This document shows positions 11,478 through 24,559 of a stretch of DNA of 64,000 nucleotides, one piece after another. Both the position numbers and the translations under genes were made by a program. Position 1 is the first letter of the stretch; every line of letters starts with the position of its first letter. A model generated the notes under the pieces. It had not been told where the DNA came from. It saw only the letters and a program-made list of their open reading frames with translations, and ran no database searches. The stretch covers positions 126,001-190,000 of the forward strand of contig JAQFVV010006842.1 of the NCBI GenBank assembly GCA_028023455.1, read 5' to 3'. Source of the DNA: Epiperipatus broadwayi (taxonomy: Eukaryota; Onychophora; Udeonychophora; Euonychophora; Peripatidae).

Positions 11478-11518
<41 letters not shown>
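11478..11518 (+). repeat. (ATT)n microsatellite
   Basis: About 13 consecutive ATT units form a simple repeat. Confidence 0.95.
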
Positions 11519-12615
11519 CTGCATCTAAAGGTTTAAAATGCATTTTTCTTTTTGGCTTTTGCAAAACAAACAAAAATTCAAATTTTCTTTCTCAAGTCTT
11601 TAAGAATATTGATTTAATCAATTATCTTCACATCTTATAATTTTTTATTTAACACATTTTTAAATAATTTTAGTAGGCTGTTTTACTAAAATCACATGAC
11701 TCAACAAATTTTCAAAATCGCATTTTTAAAAAATCTCCTTGATAACTTAGATTGATAAGTGTCACTATTTCCTGGTAGCCTTTGGGAAACTTTAACATGA
11801 CTAAACTTTAAAACATTTCAACAAATGCAGATTTGATAAGATATTAAAAATAATAAATATATTGATTTTTTTTTCAAAGACTCTTTGTGTGTGTATATAT
11901 ATTAAACTTTTCACTATTTTAAAATGAGCTGTGCAAAACTGGAATTCGAGATCAATAAGAGTCTCCAGGATATATATTGTGACTTCTACAATCCTTTCAG
12001 CTTTTTATTCTAAATTAATAAATAATATACTTATTTTGAAATATAAATTAAAAGAATTATATAAAATGAACATGAGATCTGCTGGTTATGGAATTAGTTT
12101 CTAGCTTCAAATTTATAGTATATTTTAAATTAAAACGTGGATAGAATTGGACCTGAAAATAGTTTTTAGTATTCTGAAATTTGAATGCTTTATAGAAGAA
12201 CAATTAAAATATATATTAGTATTAATAATAAATCTAAAACAAAATATATGGGAAAAAGATCAATTTATGTCATAGCTATCATTACGACTATAATAAAAAG
12301 CTACATTAGACAGAGAAGAGATAATCATGTACCACAAGAAAGCTGAATAAATTGAGATAAGAATTTACTGGAAAAATGTACAAAGCTATGGATGAAAAAT
12401 ATTGGAGTAAATTTGAAAAAAAATTAATCCTGAATTGAATTAATAATTTGATACATATACTCATACGAAGTCACCAATCAGTATAATCTACAATCACAAT
12501 CCATCTACGGAATATTTTGAGTTATATTTTATGTCTAAGGTATTTTACCTTTTCTCTATGATTTTTAATAAGTTTCTGTTCTGTCAGTTTTTCATACCTA
12601 TTATTTATTGTTTCT

Positions 12616-13083
12616 AATTGAAGAGTTCCTTGTGCAGTCATTATTACTATCTGATTGGCTGTCATTTAAGCATTTTTAAGGCGCATCTGTCAAAGATTTC
12701 AGCCTTTCACATTATTATTTATATTATCTGCTTGTGCTTAATAAATTTAATATATTTACATTTGTTACGATTATTTCATTAGATTTGAAAATTACTGCAT
12801 AGTAAATCGAAAGATTTCACGTTGTTTATTTATATATAATATTTAGTGAATTAAATGTGTTTAAAGCTTCACGCTCTTAGTTCAAAATACTTGAATCTGG
12901 CTTATTTATATATAAATTTAAGTAGAGAAAAAGGTGGGTTCCATCTTTTTCTCGTAAAATCACTGACTTGTGTTTTGAATTGAAGAGTTTCTTGTGCAGT
13001 CATTATTACTGTCTGATTGGCTATCATCTAAGCATTTTTTAAGGCGCATCTGTCAAAGGTTTCAGCCTTTTATGTTATTATTT
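12616..13083 (+). repeat. Pair of 106-bp direct repeats, 362-bp spacing
   Basis: Copies at 12616-12720 and 12978-13083 share AATTGAAGAGTT, TTGTGCAGTCATTATTACT, CTGATTGGCT and GGCGCATCTGTCAAAG with only a few differences. A hairpin (GAGAAAAAG with CTTTTTCTC, about 12924-12953) lies in the spacer. No hammerhead core or ORF was seen. It could be a dimer of an unknown short repeat. Confidence 0.75.
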
Positions 13084-13269
13084 GTTTCTGATTTTGTTAA
13101 AAATGATAAATTGAGACTTAACTGCACTTAATTTTTATTAGACATTCACTAGATTAGACATTATCCACTCAATGAATATTTTTGTATCATAATTTCCGCT
13201 ACACCACTCTCATGCAAGATAGGGTCTGGTTTCTTTGTGGAGGGGTGAGACATGCGAAAAAAAAAATAT

Positions 13270-13330
13270 GATCCCCAAAAGATGCACACTTAATGATGAA
13301 CCAGCACTTATCAGTTGGTCCAGATCACAT
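13270..13330 (-). repeat. HHR-3 fragment
   Basis: The minus strand carries GGACCAACTGATAAGTGCTGG followed by TTCATCATT, a truncated ribozyme segment with the first box changed to CTGATAA. It shares the upstream GATGCA sequence with the copy at 34448, which suggests one subfamily. Confidence 0.6.
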
Positions 13331-14395
13331 TCTCTTACACATATCTTTGTCATTGTTCAATACATATAAATTGCTGCTTTGTAATAGCAAACCATATTGC
13401 AGTTTTTAATAGAGTATCAGTTATCTTCTTATTAATCACAATTAAGTTTGCATCAACTTCAAATTCTCAATATTATAAAACAACTAGTAATTTCTAACTT
13501 AAATTCTCTGGATAGGTTTCTAAAAATGAGAGATATTAACTATTTAAATAATTTTCTCATGAATCTATGATCATTTCCTGTAATGAATTGATTAAGAACA
13601 TTACAATCTTGAAATACATGTTTTCTGCATGTTAAAATATAATCTAATTATTCTGTACCTTCATTTAGATGGTTTCACACCCATTTTTATTTAGAATTTT
13701 GTTAACGAAAGAATCATAATGATCTTTTTCTTCAAAATCCAGAAATTCCTTTCCGTCACCATAGCTTAAATTTTCCCACAGAATTTTCATCATTCAGTTG
13801 TTTTCCAATTCTAGAATTAAAGACTTCCAAGACAATGTTAAAATATTGTTTGACATAATCAAAACTATTTTATATATCTATATAATTCTCTACTTTTTCA
13901 ATATAATAACTTGTTGGGTAGGGTAACCTGAATTTTCTGCATTGGGTAGCTTCAAATTAAATTGAATATCTGTCTGATATACCATCAATCTCCATAATGT
14001 TATTCTTTCATTTTTTCTTTATAATGAATGCCACTCCATTTATATTCAAATACATGTCCACTTTTCATCTTTTCTCCTAATTTCACAAAGTCCAACATTA
14101 TATTGTAATTTTGACTCACTTTTAAGTGATCAGCAGTTATCGGTAGATAAATAAAAGGTCATCATGGAATGACAACCTGAATCTGCACTCAGGGAATTCT
14201 TAGTATCCTCTGCTTTGGACTATCAATTGTTGCTTGACTGATGACTTTAGAACCTTCTGGAAGTAAGGACCATAATTTAGCTTTGTTTGCCATGATTGTA
14301 AATAGCAAAATAAAAATCAAACACATGTTCATCCTGCCTTCAAAAAATTTCAACTGGTGTTTCAATTAAGAATTATCAGGCAACTGAGAAGAAAA
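13331..14395. other. Unassigned AT-rich sequence
   Basis: No convincing gene was found. The 60-codon plus-strand frame beginning at 13315 overlaps the HHR-3 fragment and has no domain. Confidence 0.4.
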
Positions 14396-14399
14396 ATCA

Positions 14400-14745
14400 T
14401 GATATTTCTTGGTCTAAAATTTGGTCCGAAGGCAGAAATTCAAAAAGGGCCCCATTTTAAAATTCGGAATTCGCAAATTTTTAATTATTTATTTTATATT
14501 ATAAATATTATATAAGATAATTTAATAAAGGCACTCACTTTAAAAATCTTTCTTCTTAATCTTTATATTTTCAAAATCATTAATTAGTTCTCTTAAGTCT
14601 GTTTTAGATGTTTTTCCTTCTGCTCAATACCTAATGCAAGATCTTTCAGCCTGGTTTGACCAATTGAATTTCTTTTAAAATCTTTTATTATTTTAATCTA
14701 CTAAAAGACCTTTCAACACTAGTTACAGTTATTGGACATGTAAAA
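14400..14745 (-). pseudogene. hAT transposase C-terminal remnant (ZMYM1-like)
   Basis: Read on the minus strand, 14745 towards 14530 encodes TVTSVERSFSRLK followed in other frames by pieces like RLKDLALGIEQ and ELINDFENIK. This is the usual C-terminal dimerisation segment of hAT transposases (the SxERSFSxLK motif). Several frameshifts and stops separate the pieces. The flank AAAAAGGGCCCC (about 14440) resembles the non-coding end of ZMYM1-type hATs such as the element at 32218. Confidence 0.7.
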
Positions 14746-16490
14746 AAATAACAAGAAAACAATATATATTTCACTAAATGCACTTTTCAAACAACTGTAT
14801 TTACTAATTAACAAGTCTGAGAAGAATCAAATGAATTAATTTTTAAATGAGCAATAATAGTCTTGTATTATTGTGAAAGGTACTTTGAACTTTTCAAAAT
14901 AATTTTACAATTTCTTATATCATATAATAATGACAATTTATGAGATATAGTTAATAATTGTTTCATATGAATATATTTTAATTGCCTTGCTATAGATTTT
15001 CAAGTTTATGGGCCTCTGGACTGCATGGGCACACAAGCATTGTCTTCTTTTGTAACTCAGTAGTTATGCCACTGCTATACTGGCTATGTTGATAAACCAC
15101 AAATAACAGCTGCAAGTAGAAAACATATGGAATGGCCATTAGGAATTTACCATACTGAGTTTCTTTACAAAGAGGAGTCAAAAAATATCTTTTCAGTTTG
15201 CAGCAAATCTCTTTCCATAGCCAAAAATAAATATATATATTCTATTATTTAGAGCATGAAAATGCATGTTCTTTTGCTATAATATAATTAGAACTTTCTC
15301 CCCTCATCTTTCTCTATATTTCTTTAAAATAAAAGATAGTAAAATATTTAAATAAGTACTATTTTACCAAAAGTCCTTCAGTGAAGACTACGAAAATAGA
15401 ATATATTATTCAATAAGTCAATTTCTGGATAGTTAAGGTTTTATATTTTTGAATATCCTTTACTTAATTATAGCTCGATGACCATTTAACAATTACAAGG
15501 TTAGCTAAGTTAGTACTATTTGAAGTAATAAACTTTTTCGTAACCAGAAAAATTCAAAAAGTTATAAATATGGCAGATGAATCTCTTACGAGAAGACAAA
15601 CAAACATTACTAGTTACCAGCAAACAAAAGCACAGTAGTTTCTGTGCCACACTTCCCACAAAATCGATAAAGGGATAACAGTCACTATCTGGCTTATGAT
15701 TCGTTATCATCCTGCAATTTAAACAGAGAATCATTTTTATTGCATTTTGATACAAAATTACAGAAACTATTTTAAAATCATTTTGAGGAGGAAAACAATT
15801 ATATATTCCAATCATTCGTATAGACAAAATATTTTATTGTATATCTATGAGTTATAATACGTATACATGTCACTATCAGTGAATTTTAGCATTATGTATA
15901 TAACTTAAGTTCGTTCTCTAATATTATTGAGTTCTTGCTGTTTTAAATTATAATTAAGGATAGACTAGCATATTAGAAACTTGCAACTAGGCTGGTGTGT
16001 AAAAATCAAATAGAAAAAAAAAAAAAACAGCAGAAAGATTAAAGTAAATAGAATTTTATTTATTTAAAATTTACACAAACTAATTATATATAGTGCTATA
16101 TTTTGTATTCACACTTTATGTTTTTGCGAAGGATCTTTTCCAAAATTAAAAAGAGTGAGAAACAATCTTACTTAGCAACATGACAATCATTTACGGATAA
16201 TACCATCTGAGGAGTTGGTTAGAAAAGTGGAAACTACTTACACTATATTAAAATCATCAAAATACAATATCTTTAAAAATATTTTCCAATACTACAATAT
16301 GCTGTAGTACATTAAATGTACTATAAGAAAGATACATTTCCTCTCATTTTTTAAAACCTTCTTATGAGCTTGGCCTTTCCTAGGCTTGTTTTCTCTGGTT
16401 TCCAATCAAAACATCTATTGATTAGCTAAACTTATACTTACTGTGGCACCTGAATATAATTTTTCCAGATATTTTCACTCATTTGACCAT
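14746..16490. other. Unassigned sequence downstream of PRMT7
   Basis: Frames at 14990-15181 and 15516-15827 (minus) have no recognisable domain and no clear splice sites. I treat them as non-coding. A poly(A) run lies near 16015-16027. Confidence 0.4.
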
Positions 16491-16491
16491 T

Positions 16492-16497
16492 TTTATT
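16492..16497 (-). terminator. Candidate poly(A) signal for PRMT7
   Basis: AATAAA occurs on the minus strand about 260 nt beyond the stop codon. Because the region is AT-rich, this may be chance. Confidence 0.3.
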
Positions 16498-16754
16498 TGT
16501 TTGTAATATTATAATCCGAGTATTCTTAATTGAAATTCGTTCTGTGAATAGAAGTTAATTTAATAATTTCTTAAAAAAGCTGCAATTGAAATCTCTCACT
16601 TCATTTAAATTTCTGATGATTTTCTTAGCCATTAAAAATGTTTACGAGATGACTTTTTCCATTATTCTTTATATTTTTAGTTATCTGACACAGTTCATTT
16701 TCATTTGTATATTTATATCCCAAAGATTTTCATAAACTACCTACATTATATGCA

Positions 16755-16998
16755 TTATAAAATAAAAAAGTTGAAATCTAAATCTCCAGTCTTTGATTTA
16801 AAGTTCACTTCATATTTTAAAATACTTTCTTCATTAATTAAGTTCATATCTTTGATGAAGACAACACCTTGTTTATAATCCATATCCCATGACAACACCT
16901 CTCCAGGTACAGCAGGATCAACAATACCAGTAGATATACAATCTTCTTCCGTTAGCCACCATTCCATCCACAATGCAATCGCATTGCACTTGCCTTTA
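16755..16998 (-). CDS. PRMT7: PRMT7-type arginine methyltransferase, terminal exon
   Basis: This is the last coding exon, encoding one completed codon plus 80 residues and a TAA stop at 16755-16757. The acceptor is AG at 16999-17000 after a long pyrimidine tract. Its first base completes the TG left by the exon at 26329, giving a Cys codon, so phases agree. Recognisable pieces are KCNAIALWMEWWLTEED, ISTGIVDP, WDMDYKQGVVFIKD and ILKYEVNFKSKTGDLDFNF. They match the end of the second methyltransferase-like module of PRMT7: a beta-barrel with a Trp/Met-rich strand, a W-x4-KQ-x-V-x-F turn, and a final x-Y-x-V-x-F...TGD strand. PRMT7 makes monomethyl-arginine on histones and splicing proteins. I chose the exon start from splice phase, not from the upstream ATG in the same frame. 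Confidence 0.92.
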
Positions 16999-17000
16999 CT

Positions 17001-18273
17001 AAAAAAAAAAAAAAAATCAATGTAATACAATATTTGTGTACACACATTTAGCAGACACATATGTATGTTTAACAAAAGTGGTAAATTTAGAAAAGTAATA
17101 AGATCAAACACCTATCCTAATACTCCAATCTTCTAAATGCCAGAGAATAATTTCTTTAACATTATTTTATAAGATATTGAATTGATAGTTCATTAATATT
17201 ATTTGTCTATACTGACTAATTTTCCATCGGATAATTAATACATATTTGTCTGAAAGTTTGTGATGGCACTTTCTGTAATTATACATTGGATTATTGCCAC
17301 CATCTACACTTATACCCTGCTTTGTGCTTGTCCTTTATGCAAGGATTGTCAGTAGCGATCGTCATCAATTTGTACCGACTATTGTGATTCACAATCGATT
17401 ATTCACTATAATGATAATAAAAAAATGGGGGGGGGGGCATTTAGTAAGATTGATGACATCATAGGATAGTTATTAACATTGTCACCCAAAAGGAAATTTG
17501 CGACTTTTGTACTGAAACTGTGCAGTGCAGCGTTTATTCATAGTACATAATACTGCACATACTTTCAGTGTTATATATAATATTTTGATTATAAAATTAA
17601 AATATGATTAATAAATACAGTAAAGATTTTATTTAATTTTCACCAGTGCTGCTTCATTAATGATAAAGATGATCACCGTTAATGATTACAACCCCCTCCC
17701 CCCAAAGTGTTTCATGCAGTATAATAAATAATCAAAATCATATTTTAATGACATACAACAAACAAATATATTAAAATCTTATTAAATGTTAAAATGTAGT
17801 AGTTGAAAAATTGTACACTTTATTTACTTACCTTTATGGTTTAAAATTTTTACAGATAGAACTATGCTATGCTTGAGGCAAAAATAATGATCATTTATTG
17901 TAATTATTATTTTGTAAAAATAAATGACTTCATAATAATGAAATTTGTATGATCAAAAATTAATAAATTTAAATTAAAAATAACATTTAATCAATTCGCA
18001 TGATTTTAAAAAATCTTATAATGTACATGTATACAAACGTAGAAAAGAAAATTTTATTCAGCATAAAACATTAACGTAAATGTATTCTCGGTTTTTAAAA
18101 AAATAAGCAGAAATACATAGAGATAAACTGAAAAAGACTCATACCTTTAATTTTTATTTAAATAATTCACAAGTACTGCATTAATCAAAAATTTTTTTTG
18201 TCATTTCAAAGAAAATGTCTTCTGCACTTAATAAAATGCGACATTTTGCGGATAAACTATACCACAATTGCCA
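17001..18273. other. Last intron, proximal part, with G11 run
   Basis: This is intronic AT-rich sequence. An 11-base G run (17427-17437) and a C-rich patch near 17691-17704 stand out. No repeat family was recognised. Confidence 0.4.
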
Positions 18274-18376
18274 AGCTTTGGTGGTCGAGAGGTCAGTGAC
18301 AGCTGCTTTACAAGCAGTTGTCCCGGGTTAGCAGGTTCACTTCCCAGACGATGCTATGACACATGAGAAAAAAAAA
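18274..18376 (+). mobile_element. tRNA-derived SINE (SINE-T)
   Basis: The tRNA-like head has an A-box-like TGGTCGAGAGGTCAGTGAC, an anticodon arm CTGCTTTACAAGCAG, a long variable region GTCCCGGGTTAG and a B-box-like GGTTCACTTCC. It ends in GATGCTATGACACATGAG and poly(A). The long variable arm suggests descent from a class II tRNA (Leu or Ser type). Close relatives are at 31170 and, on the minus strand, at 51205 and 54356. Confidence 0.85.
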
Positions 18377-20100
18377 ACTATACCACAGTTTGCCATATTG
18401 ATCTTTTTATTTTGTTCGCCATAGTAGATATTGTAAAAAAAAAATCTCAAATTTTGATTACAATATGCAAACACAGAATGCACTAGATACTTTTTGTTTC
18501 TTTTTTAATTCTTAAGAATACTTTTTAATTAAGTAATATAATAAAGTAGTACAAATTTGAAAAAATTAAAACTTCAGTATGGATTTTTTTCCAGCATTAA
18601 CAAAAATAGTTGCATAGAAGAACACAAAAAATTGTTAACTGCTAGTTTACTTTCACTTTCTAGTCTATTTTGCCGTATTTTTGAACTGTTAAAAGATGGA
18701 TTTCTTAAGTCAACTGGCAAGAGATGAATATTATGATATCTGTTCTATGGGTTTATCCATGTTTGTCATCATCACTACTTTTTAAAAATCAAAGACAAAT
18801 TAAGATCAAAGTGCTCAAACCATCACAGGTGTATCCAAACTGTCCCAAATCACAGTATCCCATACAAAAAAAAAACATTGAAGAAGCACATCAAACATCC
18901 ATTCTAAACTTTTTCTCTAGAGATTCTGTCATCATCTGTTGCACTCCTCCAAAAAACTAAGATCATCAAAAGATTTAGAAGACAACAACGGAGCTTAGAA
19001 TAAACAATTCATGATTCAGAAAATTAGATAATTATGATTGATGAATGGATCAACAGAAAGAACAACTTTAAGACAAGTCTTTTTAACATAGATTTAAGTT
19101 GCATTATTATAAATACATATTTTAAGTGTATATTTGCATAATACACATAGCACAGTTTACACAAGCATATAATGAATTGAACTTGGAGGCTTTTATCCTA
19201 CAGTCAATGGATGATTGAAAATGATGATGATGATAATGTATATTAAAGGAATTTTTAAAATTATTATATACACTAAGTTAAGTTGTTTGTTCACAGCTTA
19301 CCATGTAATTTTTACCTGGAATAACTAACCAAATTTTTTTCTATAGGAAACCATTCAAATTACTTGTTATTTATCCAATATTTTTGCTTAATGATGAGTT
19401 TTGGAGGACCAATTGCCCTCGTTTAAGTGGGGTAAAAGTGTCTTTTAATTGTTAAATGTTTTTACAAAAATTCTACCATTATTTATGCTTTTCAAATATA
19501 TATTGAAACAGTCAGCTTTGTCAATCCTACTGTTTCACCTACTATATTCTATAGTAGTATTTCTATATATATATAAACATCACCAAATCCTCGTATATCA
19601 TGTTAAAATTATATTAAAAACAGGCTAAATTAAAACCTAAATATGTTAATCATGTGTGCGTATATCTTGACATATAGTATAAAAATTATAAATCTCCATA
19701 CATAAGCACATATATATTTCTATTAATAAATAAATGCGTTGTATGTGTAACGAGGGACTACATATATGCAGGAATGAAAAATGTTAACAGGATTAAAACA
19801 TTAGAATTTCTTTACTTAAAATATTTATTCTAAAAGTAATATTCAAAATTATTATATAATTCTGCATATATCGCTAAATTAAATGGTCGAGTTATATATA
19901 TAACAAAATGTTTTTTCATCTTTTAGATTTGTTTTTCTAGAAAGGATGACACCGTAAAAGTTAATCCTTCTCGCTATAAAATGACCTAGTTTCAATTTAA
20001 GGGTAAAATTAGATTTAAAATTAGAAATATGAATAAATTATCGCCAGTGACCGAGGTTAAAACTGACCTAAAAGAAAAATAATCACAGCAGGATTCCGCG
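18377..20100. other. Intronic sequence, nothing recognised
   Basis: The plus-strand frame at 18724-18960 lacks any domain. A GATGATGATGATAATG stretch near 19222 is a simple repeat. Confidence 0.4.
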
Positions 20101-22830
20101 ATTTTTTTAGCAGTAGCGAGAAAGCTGGAAAAGCGAATCTAAAAATAATGTAATGAAGGGGAGGGGGTGAGCCAATATATAAGCCTTGGCATCCATCTTT
20201 GAAGAAGTCTAACATTATATTTTAAAAAAGGACTTGCAAATTTGGTGATGATGATGATGTCAGGGTAGAAGGCTAAATTCTTTGCCTTCTGGACCTCGGT
20301 AAAAGTGACCTGATGTGGGAAATAATGCAGTGAGAGCCGCCGCCACCTAAAGAAGTTCCTCGATGATGAAACAGCCTGCTAGCAGAAAAAAAGATAATGG
20401 TAAACAAACTCCTTCAATTTTAAAGCCTTTCAACTAAAGTCAACTAATTCTTATAAGCTAGCTCAATCTAAACTCTATGGCCATAATAATAATGTAATTT
20501 AAACTCATCTCTTAAATGTAATTTTATTTTAATTCTAAAATCTCACATGATTCTGGTTTATATTATTATTAGATTCTAATTTGAGAACTGATTTATGATT
20601 TCTTACCTGAGTTATTATTTGCGTTGATAACATATTTGATTTATTGATTTGATTTCTGTATTTATTGGTTTACTTGCTAAACTTATTTATGATTGATTTA
20701 GTTTTACATATTCATCTTATCCCGAGTTATTAAAAGTTATTTAGTTTTAACTTGCTTAAATCAATTGATCTTAAATGTTCTAGTATAACTTTTATTACGT
20801 ATAAAGTTATTTAGTATATTTTAAGCTAATAATATTTGCCCCAGTTAATTCTCTTAAACCACTTAAAATTATCCTAAACTGAATCAATCAAATCTCAGCT
20901 AATGTCGTATGAGTTCCATTTTAAACTATGCTAAAACAAAGCCAAATCTTATTATTTTTCAATTATGTATTTGTTTATGCTATATTTATTCAAAACGGAG
21001 TTTTATACTCATAGTTAAATCATTAGTGAGAAGTAATTATATATATTCTTACGCATATATATGTAATTTCACGTATATTTATGCACAAACTGAAACTGTT
21101 TTGAAATGAATAAAATGTTTTATTTAAGATATAATTACAAGCTTACAGTTATTCTAAGATAGATTTGCTTTAAATATAATATTTAATCAATATTCAGTTG
21201 AAGTGACAAAATGTAGCATAAATCTATAATTCTATATCTTAATTTTCCATAATATGCTGTAATCCTCCCTAGAAGTATAAATGCCTATGTAGATAGCTTT
21301 ATAAATTGGATTCATAAGCTTTCCTTAATAGTATAATTACAAATACTATGATATGAACTGATATACGGTAGTTTCATGAAGGAAACTATTGTTTAGCGTC
21401 TTAACTTGTTATTATATATTAATGTTGTCAGCGGTGCGTATGTGTCCTTAAGAAGGCTTACGGCATACTCACTTGTTGTTTATTCTTTAATGGGTGTATG
21501 TGTTAGGGCTACACCATTACTCTTAGTTTGGACAACTACCTTCTCCAGATGATGGATGGGTTCGCACCTCCCCATTCTGCATCCTCAGAAACGGAGCATG
21601 AGACTCCCCACTTAAATTAGTTGTTTGATCATATGGACTAAATGTCTCTTATTTCCACAGCAATGAGTACGGTAAAAGGGAACTGGTACTTGGTACGAAT
21701 CCCATAAAAAAGGCACATATACGAGACGCAGGGACTCAGAATTGTATATTTTCTATATGCGTTGGTATCTGAAGTCTGACTGCCAATCATAAGTTCATCC
21801 CGCCATTATAATTGTTATTTTCAGCTTTGATTTGAATTCGAATCCAATTTAATATATATATATTAGCTATATAGAGAATATATTGATTATTCGTGCTTAA
21901 TAAAATATTATGTTCTTTATAAATGTTTATATTCACTTCTACTAACTCTAAAGTAAATCTAAATCCTATTACATAGCATAAACTAGGCATAGATAGTCAT
22001 GAGCAAATTCACTAAGTTATAATGTAATATTAAGGCTCATGAAAATGTATCTTCCAACCTATAATTTCTTTATCACTTGCGAGTGATAGATATATACAGC
22101 TAAGTAAATTAAATATTTGTAACCCAAAAACTATAATCATCTGCGAGTGATTAAAGTGCTATATATAAACCGGAAGTGGTTATATCTTAAATCATCACCT
22201 ACGAGTGTTATACATATATGTAAAAAACCAAATAATTTGTAACTAGCAATTTAATATCACCTGCGAGTGATCTCATCCACCACATATATATGTAAACCAA
22301 GCTAACTATAACTCAGCCATAAATAATTGTATTTACAAAATCATCATCTGCGTGTGAACCCAAACTTAAATGTAAACTGTATCCCTTAATCACATGCGAG
22401 TGAGACAATGCATATAGTCATTGTAATTATTATTTCATTTATTATTTTAATATTTAACTTTTATTAAATTAATTTTAAATTTAACTACTGCGTCATGTCT
22501 CGATATTGCTCATCATTAAGTCATTATTTATTATCAATGTGTTAGTTATTAAGAATCACTTCCTTGTTTAATAATTATATCCTAGCCACACGATATCCAT
22601 ATAGCTATACTAGTTAGAATATCAACTTTCCCCATAGTCTCTGCTTTATTGATGTTCTACTGCCAGCAGGTGATGAAGGAAAATGTTGCTGTGGTCTCAT
22701 CTGTGTCATCCACAAGGTGGTAAATCTCTGAGCAATAGTAAAGGAACTAGGGCTATATCAGACCTGTGGTTTCACCACCGTATTCTGGTCGGCCTTGGGA
22801 TGATTTACTAAAACTAGATTTTGTTATGCG
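20101..22830. other. GC-richer intronic island, possible non-coding retroelement
   Basis: Patches near 20240-20400, 21425-21760 and 22650-22800 are clearly more GC-rich than the flanks (for example GAGAGCCGCCGCCACC near 20334). They sit on either side of an array of short palindromes (22072-22404). A TATA-like CCAATATATAAGCC lies near 20172. No reverse transcriptase or other domain is encoded. It could be an old non-autonomous LTR element, but no terminal repeats were found. Confidence 0.3.
22072..22404 (+). repeat. Six spaced copies of a palindromic ATCACYTGCGAGTGAT motif
   Basis: Copies lie at 22072, 22136, 22194, 22256, 22345 and 22389, at spacings of about 64, 58, 62, 89 and 44 bp. The best copies (ATCACTTGCGAGTGAT, ATCACCTGCGAGTGAT) fold into 5-bp hairpins with a 6-base loop. 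Spacers are unrelated AT-rich sequence with ATATATGTAA pieces. It may be a decayed tandem repeat whose arms are conserved better than the spacers, or a cluster of binding sites. Confidence 0.8.
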
Positions 22831-23539
22831 AATGTACATATTTGACCGTTACAATATTCATTCAACTGTAAGAAATAACACAATGTTTCAATAATATTAG
22901 AAAAGTGAATAATACCATGCAAAACGATGTGTTATATATATATAATCAGTGTATAATTTCGTAAAGTTGAATAAACTTACAAAGAAATCAAGTCATATGT
23001 CACATGACCCAATTTAATATAAAGTTTGAAATTTTCTAAAAATAGTTAACAATTAACTATATGGTGGAAATAGTCCAATCTGTAACTACAGTTCTAGTTT
23101 ATGCTAACAAATGACTACAAAACTAGTATTTTCATCATTTACATTAGCCTATGCCAATGAACTTGATTCAAATCCAGGTGAAGTTTAGAATCATTAGCTA
23201 TAAGTAAATGAGTGTTTTAACTATTCTTTATTAAAATGTAAGATACTATGAGCTAACTAGACAAAAGGCCAAGGAACTAACCATAAAAGTCATCATCACT
23301 GGTGGGGAAAGCATCATATACCTACACATACTGCCTATTGTTAATTTTTAATATTGATGTCATAGTAAAACAATTTATTATAGAGAAAATATGCATATTA
23401 ATTAAAGAAAGCTTCAGTAATGCAAAAACAGGCTACAACAAACGTATCAGTAATGGAGTTGATCAGTTTTGCAAACGTTAGCCAAATTTTTAATATTATG
23501 CTTAAAAAGGTAATTGTATAAAGATCTCATGGTTATAAC
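22831..23539. other. Intronic sequence, mostly unassigned
   Basis: A fragment GTGGAAATAGTCCAATCTG near 23063 matches the end of the MITE family seen at 10.5 and 56.7 kb. Otherwise nothing was recognised. Confidence 0.4.
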
Positions 23540-23880
23540 AGGCAAAACTCTCCATATAATAGTGCTACTTAGTACAAGCCAGAGTAATCAATGGATGCAA
23601 GAAGGTTTGTGCATAAAATCCCTATCTAGTGTCTACTCATCCAATATCCCATATCTAGTTTTTAGCTTGTGACCTTCATTAGTGAGGAGCCTTGGATCTG
23701 AAACCACTGCACCTAGATCTTAGGCTCTATTGCAACCCTTCAGCAGCTACCTTTTATCTCTACTTAACTACAAAAAAAAGATAAAATGGCTGCTTTAGAT
23801 TCTAAGATCTAAGTGCAGTACTCTCAGATCATGTAATGTTTAGTGGTTTATCTCATAGTTATCATATTCACTTGGACCCT
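23540..23880 (-). repeat. HHR-2 repeat, minus copy, decayed ribozyme
   Basis: The plus strand shows the reversed element: AGGCAAAACTCTCCATATAA, AAGCCAGAGTAATCAATGG, then the ribozyme region at 23647-23688. On the minus strand the boxes read CTAATGA and AAAAC with stem III ACTAGA, so several invariant residues are lost. A short inverted duplicate of the element body (AAAATGGCTGCTTTAGAT) follows at about 23783-23832. Confidence 0.75.
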
Positions 23881-24555
23881 TGAATTTGAATCAGGGCTGG
23901 ATAAATTGGAAAATGTTTTATGTTCTGAATAGCCTTATCTCCCCCCCTCCCCAGATAATCAGATCATATCCAATTCAATTAGGCATCCAGTATCACCAGT
24001 AATTAGCCTTTCTTTGAGGGTAAAACCATAATGGAAAAACATTAAAAAACTAGGAGTCAGCTAGCCTATAATGCTTCTCCTTTTTTATTCCACCAATAAT
24101 AAAAGGAACTGTCAAAAAGGCCTTTGGATAATGGGCTAAGTGAAAGCTGTTTTAAACAGATTCAAATCCATGTTACTTGGTTCCTAACAGTGGATAATAC
24201 TGAATGCAATACATTATAAATTAAATATAGCACAAACATTTTAAACATATAAATATAGGAAAGCAGTCATCATTTAAGCAATACCAATATCAAATAACAG
24301 AACCAATAATCTCAATCTGTTGTCAAGGCAACCTCCTTTAAACAATAAAGATTGAAATCTATGGGCTAATATGTTTATATAGACACTAAAGGGTGAAACT
24401 TGACTACAAAGAATAAAATTAATTCAAAGAAGTTAAAAAAAACCCCATTAAACAGGTAAACATAACATAGTCAGAAAGCAGACTAACAAATTATCAATTA
24501 TAACTTTCAAACTGCACTCCATCTACATATTTCTTGGATAATAAAGCTAATAATA
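23881..24555. other. Intronic sequence, nothing recognised
   Basis: No gene or repeat family was seen. C-rich patches lie near 23941-23952. Confidence 0.4.
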
Positions 24556-24559
24556 GAAT

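Noticed and set aside
16755-17111. Single-exon 118-codon protein starting at 17111
   Set aside because: The first part is intron with a T-rich acceptor region. The coding part begins at 16998 by splice phase.
18274-18376. Functional tRNA gene
   Set aside because: The acceptor stem does not pair, the sequence continues into a shared tail with poly(A), and several dispersed copies exist, which identifies a SINE.
22072-22404. CRISPR-like array of repeats and spacers
   Set aside because: The window is animal DNA, spacing is irregular (44-89 bp), repeats are only 16 bp and diverged, and there are no cas genes.
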